This document shows positions 60,601-64,000 of a stretch of 64,000 bases of DNA, piece by piece. The DNA lies in contig NC_045150.1 of NCBI RefSeq assembly GCF_008831285.2, forward strand, positions 5,218,001-5,282,000, given 5' to 3'. The notes under the pieces are model-generated. The model ran no database searches. It saw only the letters and a program-made list of their open reading frames with translations, and was not told the DNA's origin. The number at the start of each line of letters is the position of its first letter. Position 1 is the first letter of the stretch. The position numbers and the translations under genes were made by a program. The DNA is from Nymphaea colorata (Eukaryota > Streptophyta > Magnoliopsida > Nymphaeales > Nymphaeaceae).

Positions 60601-63242
60601 CATTATTCTATTCCTGTATAGGTTTAGAAAACCTATATGGTATGCTTACGATACACGCCATATAGGTTTAGAAAACTTGTACGGTGTGCTTACGATAGAC
60701 GATATGCTCGTGTGTTGTAAGCATATCGTCCGTATCGTACGATATGGGCGATGCACCCCCGTATCGTACGATACAGGGAGAAACACAAAAAAGGGGCCCA
60801 ACGCCCCCTTTTTTGCGTTATGTTTTAAAGTTTAAAGTTTAAACACTCTTCTCTCTCTCTCTCTTTTCTTGTTTCTAAAGACTGTGGGGGGGAGAGATTT
60901 TGCCTATTTTCAGTAAAAATCACTGAGGATTCATCGATTTGGGAGAGCCTACTAGCTGGTGAAGAAGCTTTCTCGTAGTGGGAACAGTGGGAAGCTTGTT
61001 GAAAGAGGGTTTTTTTGGTTCCTAAGATTCTATAAAATTTTCAAGATTAAAATTGTGATCAAAGCTTATTATGTTATTTTGAATTTTTGATTTCTTACTT
61101 TTGAATGTGTTGTTGATATACATGAATGTTCCTTATATATGATGATTTTTTTATATTGAATACATTTTTCTTGATTTTTCTGTTTTTTTTGTTTATTTTC
61201 TGGAATTTTTATGATTCTTTCTCTATTTTTTCTGATTTTAATATATTTTAACTTAAAAAATTAATTTTATGATACGCTACGCTACATTTGTGATACGTTA
61301 CGATACGGCGTATAGGTCGGCCTGACCGATGGCTGTTACTCTACACCTTTTACAACATTGCAATAAGTTACTAAATTCTAGTCCAGCATGAAACTTCTTT
61401 CCAACATTTAAGTTGCTTAAAATTTACCAATGAGGATGACCTCTAGAACAGGTACACTTAAACAGTCCCCATGCCTTGGTGCATTACGTGCATGGAATGT
61501 TGCATTTCTTGCATTTTGCTTGCTTAAAATATCAAGGTGTAAGCATTTCAGCACAAATGACCGTCATTCTATTGAAGCTTCTGGTCACGGTATGCTGATA
61601 TGCATCATTATCTTTCAATTGCTTACACAGGCTTGTCAATTTTTGAGAATCCTTACTTTCATGGCAACTCAGCTTCCAGGCCCCAACTATCATTGTCGTG
61701 AGGTTTGTATTTAATGTGAATATTGCGCACATGCTTTTGGAATAGGAAAAAGGAAATTGGTGTAAAGTTTCGGGTGTTTACTAGGTCATTATGGAGGTTT
61801 GTGAGGCTGGTCTAAAACATCTTCAAAAATGGGTTAAACATATAAACAGGTTAACTTTTTAGTGGGGTAGAATTAAAAATAGTTTTGCTAAGAAAGGCTT
61901 AAATGGATTTTTGTAGACTGATAAAATATCCATTTGAAAATCCATTTTGTAAAATTAGGGGTGACCTTTTCATCAGCCGTTCAGCAAGTATTCTATTTAA
62001 TGTGTGTTTCATTTATTTCTTTTTCAGGGAGCGAAGCTTGCTCGTTTGCCACCCCCAAGGAGTGCTCTGGAAGTGCTTTTGATCAACTGTATGGCGTCTG
62101 CTGATGGGAATTTGTGTTTCAGTTGATGTTATACTAATGTCTCTGATTTATTATTATTTTTTTCACCTGTTTGACATGTGCAGTCCCTAGAGGCGTGTTA
62201 TTTGGCTGTGGTGACCTCATATTTTCATCGCATATGATCTTCAGTCTTGTATTTGTTCGAACATACCAAAAATATGGGGCAAAGAGGTATCTCTGTTTGT
62301 GTGTGTGTGTGTGTGTGTTTGTGTGTGTGCAGGCAAACAACTGCATGTTGCATTTGGGCTTAGGTTGTTGGTTTTTCCCAGTCCTTGGTACTTGCTAGTA
62401 GTCATTCATTTTTGGACTGTGTCAAAGCTATGCAGCAAGAACAGTTAAAATGACAGAATGTGTCGTTCCATAGTAAAAAGGTGCTGCACGAACAAATTAG
62501 TCATGGTAACAAATTGGACAGTTTGTAATCGAGTATTTGACTATTAACATTCTTTCACAGTGCATATTTTTCCTGAAATTTCAGAAAATAATTTTAGTTT
62601 TATCATTTTATTGCCTTTTACGGGTCTTTTGCATGGACATGTGCAGATTGATAAAGCAGCTTGCTTGGCTGGTGGTGGTTATTCAAAGTCTGCTGATCAT
62701 TGCTTCCCGCAAACACTATACAGTTGATGTTGTTGTTGCATGGTAATAAATTGTTAAATTTGCTCGTCAACCTACTATTTTTGTCCGAATGATGTCCGTG
62801 TTGTCTTTAAATAAAATAGGTATACCGTGAATTTGGTGGTGTACTTCGTGGAGAAACAGCTACCTGAAGGTCAGTGGTCTATCTTTGGAATTCACTGGTG
62901 CTATTTTCCTAGCATGGATCGCTCTCAAATATGGTTGTCTTTCTTCATGCAGACATAGTGGAACGTAATGGCGGAAATCCATCACTGTTGCTGCCCATGA
63001 ATGGAAAAGATGTTAGATCCAAAGAAGAGCTCCTCAAGTTGATCAATGGAAACTCTATTGATAACACTGATCGGGTATTGTCTAAGGTCACAAATTTCTC
63101 ATTTTACAGAACCACAAATTCGTTTCTGATGTTTTAACGCTTGGGGCATTTGGTATCTCAGAGGCCAAGAATAGAAGGAAACGGAAAGATTTTGGATGAT
63201 GGAAACCAAGTTCACGTTGATTTGGGGATGAATGGTGCTTGA
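51865..63242 (+). CDS. IPCS: Inositol phosphorylceramide synthase, twelve coding exons
   Basis: Exons: 51865-51897, 52137-52226, 58399-58485, 58568-58636, 60416-60496, 61631-61702, 62028-62088, 62184-62286, 62647-62742, 62820-62869, 62953-63074, 63162-63242; 945 nt, 314 aa, all phases consistent. The product moves phosphoinositol from phosphatidylinositol to ceramide in the Golgi/trans-Golgi membrane, giving inositol phosphorylceramide and diacylglycerol (Arabidopsis ERH1/IPCS1-3). Landmarks: [29 protein letters not shown] (exon 3), [12 protein letters not shown] (6), [12 protein letters not shown] (8) and [13 protein letters not shown] (9); H181, H222 and D226 form the lipid phosphotransferase triad shared with sphingomyelin synthases. 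Six or so membrane helices, polar C-terminus. Intron 1 has a GC donor (AAG|gcatgt); all others are GT-AG. Intron 2 holds a whole copia element. It appears intact. Confidence 0.95.
52228..52257. repeat. (CT)n tract at the start of IPCS intron 2
   Basis: About a dozen CT units begin directly after the donor of exon 2 (CAG|gttctctctc). Confidence 0.85.
52582..53034 (-). repeat. 3' LTR (element orientation) of the intronic copia
   Basis: In element orientation it starts TGTTAAAATATAAATCC and ends TTCTATCA, 453 bp, with a long GA microsatellite. It matches 57566-58016 almost base for base. Confidence 0.95.
53029..57345 (-). CDS. Ty1/copia gag-pol polyprotein, intact
   Basis: One frame of 1438 aa from the ATG at 57345 ([11 protein letters not shown]), chosen because the open frame upstream runs into the LTR without another ATG-led gag motif. 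Domains by residue: gag 10-225; zinc knuckle CX2CX4HX4C at 273-286; protease DSG at 339-341; integrase zinc motif 499-536 and DDE core D563, D626, E662; RT 945-1190 with YVDD at 1114-1117; RNase H 1278-1415 with D1282, E1323 and D1358. No stop or frameshift. The stop codon lies in the first bases of the 3' LTR. The element could encode all functions for its own copying; expression is unknown. Confidence 0.96.
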   Translation of the reverse strand: MENLSHSGMSSSFLPHLITEKLNHENYLIWKRQIMPFIRSQGLFGHLDSSTKAPPISVLQEIKNEAGEVIAVHEDNNPEHAMWMRRDQSLVAYILSTLSQQVLLSVSDDCTAEELWETLADTFFQISEARIMYLKKEFQNLSKGSTSIMDYLGRIKAVADQLAASGNNISDKEKVQQTLNGLGHDYHAFITALEVLPVLPSFNELQGKLLQHEMNMKRVIERTDQGNSQNVLAMNVKFGKSHGNSNHSGRGILPTPHNQGMSLLDTSRKIPICFQCNKKGHMKAQCWFNPQNKNKGVRHDYKQGGQSSKSTAEDMQQLLMAAFSKMTIKQNEQGEWFLDSGAATHVTGNAGKLTNLSPHYGRSCIITGDGKSHPITHIGNAHIPLSSSSLSLSNVVLAPNIKKNIISISKLIDDTSSSVEFTPSSVYVKDLQTKKMFARGERQGNMYVLKECLPKDSSTFDIGLKTFSLSHNASSVPSSCHFQSKVRGPNQFLESDLWHSRLGHCGRHFIEKLVTDSLIPRSSLPLTSSVKKCSSCGLCKSHVLPFHNINQRASKPFETIFSDVWGPAPIDSMSGSRYYVLFIDSYSRFTWIYFMKHKSEVPHIFRNFYAMIQTKFSSNVVHFQCDGGGEYSSLDFIEFLREKGITRQISCPYTPQQNGVVERKHRHIVESAMSMMHDTNVPISLWTEAFHTAVYIINCLPMTLLMSKSPYFTLLGKQPDYKNLKVFGCVCYVHVDAALRNKFQDKAIQCRFVGYADEYKGFRCYDPTTKRIKTSRNVIFDEHSFDNTNEMPMTIESYDPWTSTQLFNADPVIENDVPQSEDSERAIQPSDMAQSENQEDPTQSLSHHENNNEQSNDAHRYSGLIYSRRLRDRDAHSEEDNMPHLRRSQRIRHPIHRWVSYDSLSLDFQLFMAKVGKEEEPTSFDEASKSHHWRKAMKEEMDALHECGTWEIVPRPHEKNVVGSKWVYKIKYKPDGSIERHKARLVAKGFTQQYGEDYDETFSPVIKMGTIRVIISLAVEYGWRLHQMDVKNAFLHGDLREEVYMEQPPGYTKGDSHAWVCKLRKSIYGLKQASRSWFDSFSCKIQECGFRRCPLDHSLFIYRKENIFTLLLIYVDDIVITGNSEKHIEEAKVLMMQNFKMKELGDLRFFLGVEIDRHNNRLTLTQQKYTLDLLKKSGMSDCKPVGTPSVLNQRLSAQDGELYEDPTQYRSIVGALQYLTFTRPDIIYAVNQVSQFMPAPRDTHMDAVKRILRYLKGTAGDGLVYGKSENITTGHQLMTFTDADWAGDPDQRKSISGFCIFIGRNLVSWSCRKQKAVARSSTEAEYRCMAAGTAEVTWVRHLLEDIGEKIKTSMLMCDNQSAINIAFNPVQHGRTKHIEIDQHFVRQKVEDKEIQPIYVRTDEQVADLFTKGLTKERFWFLKGKLYMVQNHAQLEGGC
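53035..53045 (-). other. Polypurine tract of the intronic copia
   Basis: TTGAGGGAGGG on the minus strand directly abuts the 3' LTR. The same bases encode the last residues of the polyprotein. Confidence 0.88.
57551..57565 (-). other. Primer binding site of the intronic copia
   Basis: TGGTATCAGAGCGCC on the minus strand, complementary to initiator-methionine tRNA, directly next to the 5' LTR. Confidence 0.93.
57566..58016 (-). repeat. 5' LTR (element orientation) of the intronic copia
   Basis: 451 bp. Visible differences from the other LTR are aggatacttc against aggagacttc, cctaggagactc against cctaagagactc, and one fewer GA unit. Confidence 0.95.
58653..58749. repeat. 34-bp tandem repeat, three copies, in IPCS intron 4
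   Basis: The unit starts ccttgttcaacatattgtga and continues to tttcctta. Two full copies and one nearly full copy are identical over their shared length, 17 bases after the exon 4 donor. Confidence 0.93.
60617..61320. mobile_element. Inverted-repeat-rich insertion in IPCS intron 5
   Basis: It begins with a 44-bp unit (tataggtttagaaaac...) repeated in tandem. A 14-bp perfect palindrome, GTATCGTACGATAC, lies at 60761-60774, with an earlier near-copy (gtatcgtacgatat), then a hairpin AAAAAAGGGG...CCCCTTTTTT. The right end (gttacgatacggcgtatagg) is roughly complementary to the left. No coding capacity. The family is not recognised. Confidence 0.6.
62296..62332. repeat. (GT)n microsatellite in IPCS intron 8
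   Basis: About sixteen GT/TG units, ten bases after the exon 8 donor. Confidence 0.9.
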
Positions 63243-64000
63243 GACAAGCTGCCTGTTCCACTAGTTCTGGCATTTGTGTGGCACAGTATTCCTATTGGAC
63301 ACTACTGCAAGCAACTGTCTAAATCTGCATAGTTGATTCTTCAACAAGCAATGGTAACCCAGGTGTTTTTAGATTGGGTTCTCAATTTTGATACATCTCT
63401 CTGTATCATGGAAGTAAATAGTGTATCAAGTGAATAGAATGGTGATTATTTTTTTGGCCTTATTGATTTTAAATTGAAGCGGTGACTTGGTCCACTGAGC
63501 CATGTCCGATTGTGTGGCTGTGTGAGCTTTTGTTCACTTACAAAGGCGATGGCCACTGGAGTTGTCGTTCTTGTGGAAGCATATGGGAGTTGTGTACCCC
63601 GGTACATCTAAAGCACCGAAACAAAACAGGAGCATGTGTGCCCTTGGGAGCATGTGTTAACAACCTCTGATAGAAGGTTCCATTGGAAAAATTATTTATT
63701 TCAGGGCACTTCGTCTCTTTCCTTTGTTTTGGAAGAAGTGTGAGGATAAGTGATAAGAAGATATTGAAACAAGAATTTGCAAGATGTGATGGAAGCGGGG
63801 GGGTATAAAAATTCTAGAATGACATCTTACATCACCACGAAGCGTACAGGTATCCATTGTACAAATCTTGCTCGTGAAAACACTTTCTAGTAGACGGTAC
63901 AAAAGATAAGGCAGTTGATTCGTAGCACGAATGATATAAATACTACTGGTGCTTTAGCTTTACCCATATCAGTTGCATATTTCTATGCAAGCCATACTAA
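63243..64000. other. 3' flank of the IPCS gene
   Basis: No reading frame of a known family. The first few hundred bases are probably the 3' UTR. No canonical AATAAA was found in a convincing place, which is common in plants. Confidence 0.45.

Overview
The window is nuclear DNA of a flowering plant. It has GT-AG introns (one GC-AG), Ty1/copia and other LTR retrotransposons primed by initiator-Met tRNA, small inverted-repeat transposons, AT-rich spacers and (GA)n/(CT)n tracts beside genes. The genes are plant families: type I MADS-box, WAT1/MtN21 transporter, PPR, and the plant inositol phosphorylceramide synthase. The sequence does not fix the lineage within angiosperms.

Layout. 1-5509: decayed Ty1/copia element on the minus strand, cut by the window start, with an internal tandem duplication in its RT region and one LTR plus primer site at 5240-5509. 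5510-8734: spacer with nothing firmly recognised. About 8735-16970 (block A) and 24957-33475 (block B): a direct segmental duplication, each copy with one single-exon type I MADS-box gene on the minus strand (14356-15402 and 30659-31759), a LINE reverse-transcriptase remnant and several repeats. 16971-18355: fragments resembling the last exons of the phylloquinone methyltransferase gene MENG. 18356-24955: an old non-autonomous LTR retrotransposon without a pol region, ending where block B begins. 33707-33830: the 5' end of a third, broken MADS copy.

34491-40491 (minus): an apparently complete seven-exon WAT1-related EamA transporter, 373 aa as assembled here. 40492-44731: AT-rich spacer with an inverted-repeat element. 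44732-46720 (plus): a PPR pseudogene split by a 468-bp hAT-type insertion with an 8-bp target duplication. 46995-48137: a PIF/Harbinger-type element with a TAA target duplication. 49666-50080: a small element with 12-bp inverted ends.

51865-63242 (plus): an inositol phosphorylceramide synthase gene, twelve coding exons, 314 aa, with the His-His-Asp lipid phosphotransferase triad. Its second intron holds a young, structurally complete Ty1/copia element (52582-58016) in antisense, with near-identical LTRs, a 5-bp target duplication and an unbroken 1438-aa gag-pol frame.

The likely functional host genes are two MADS regulators, one transporter and one sphingolipid enzyme; they do not form a pathway. 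The rest is mostly mobile DNA and its debris. Exon limits were set by hand from splice signals and remembered family conservation; no alignment or database search was run.
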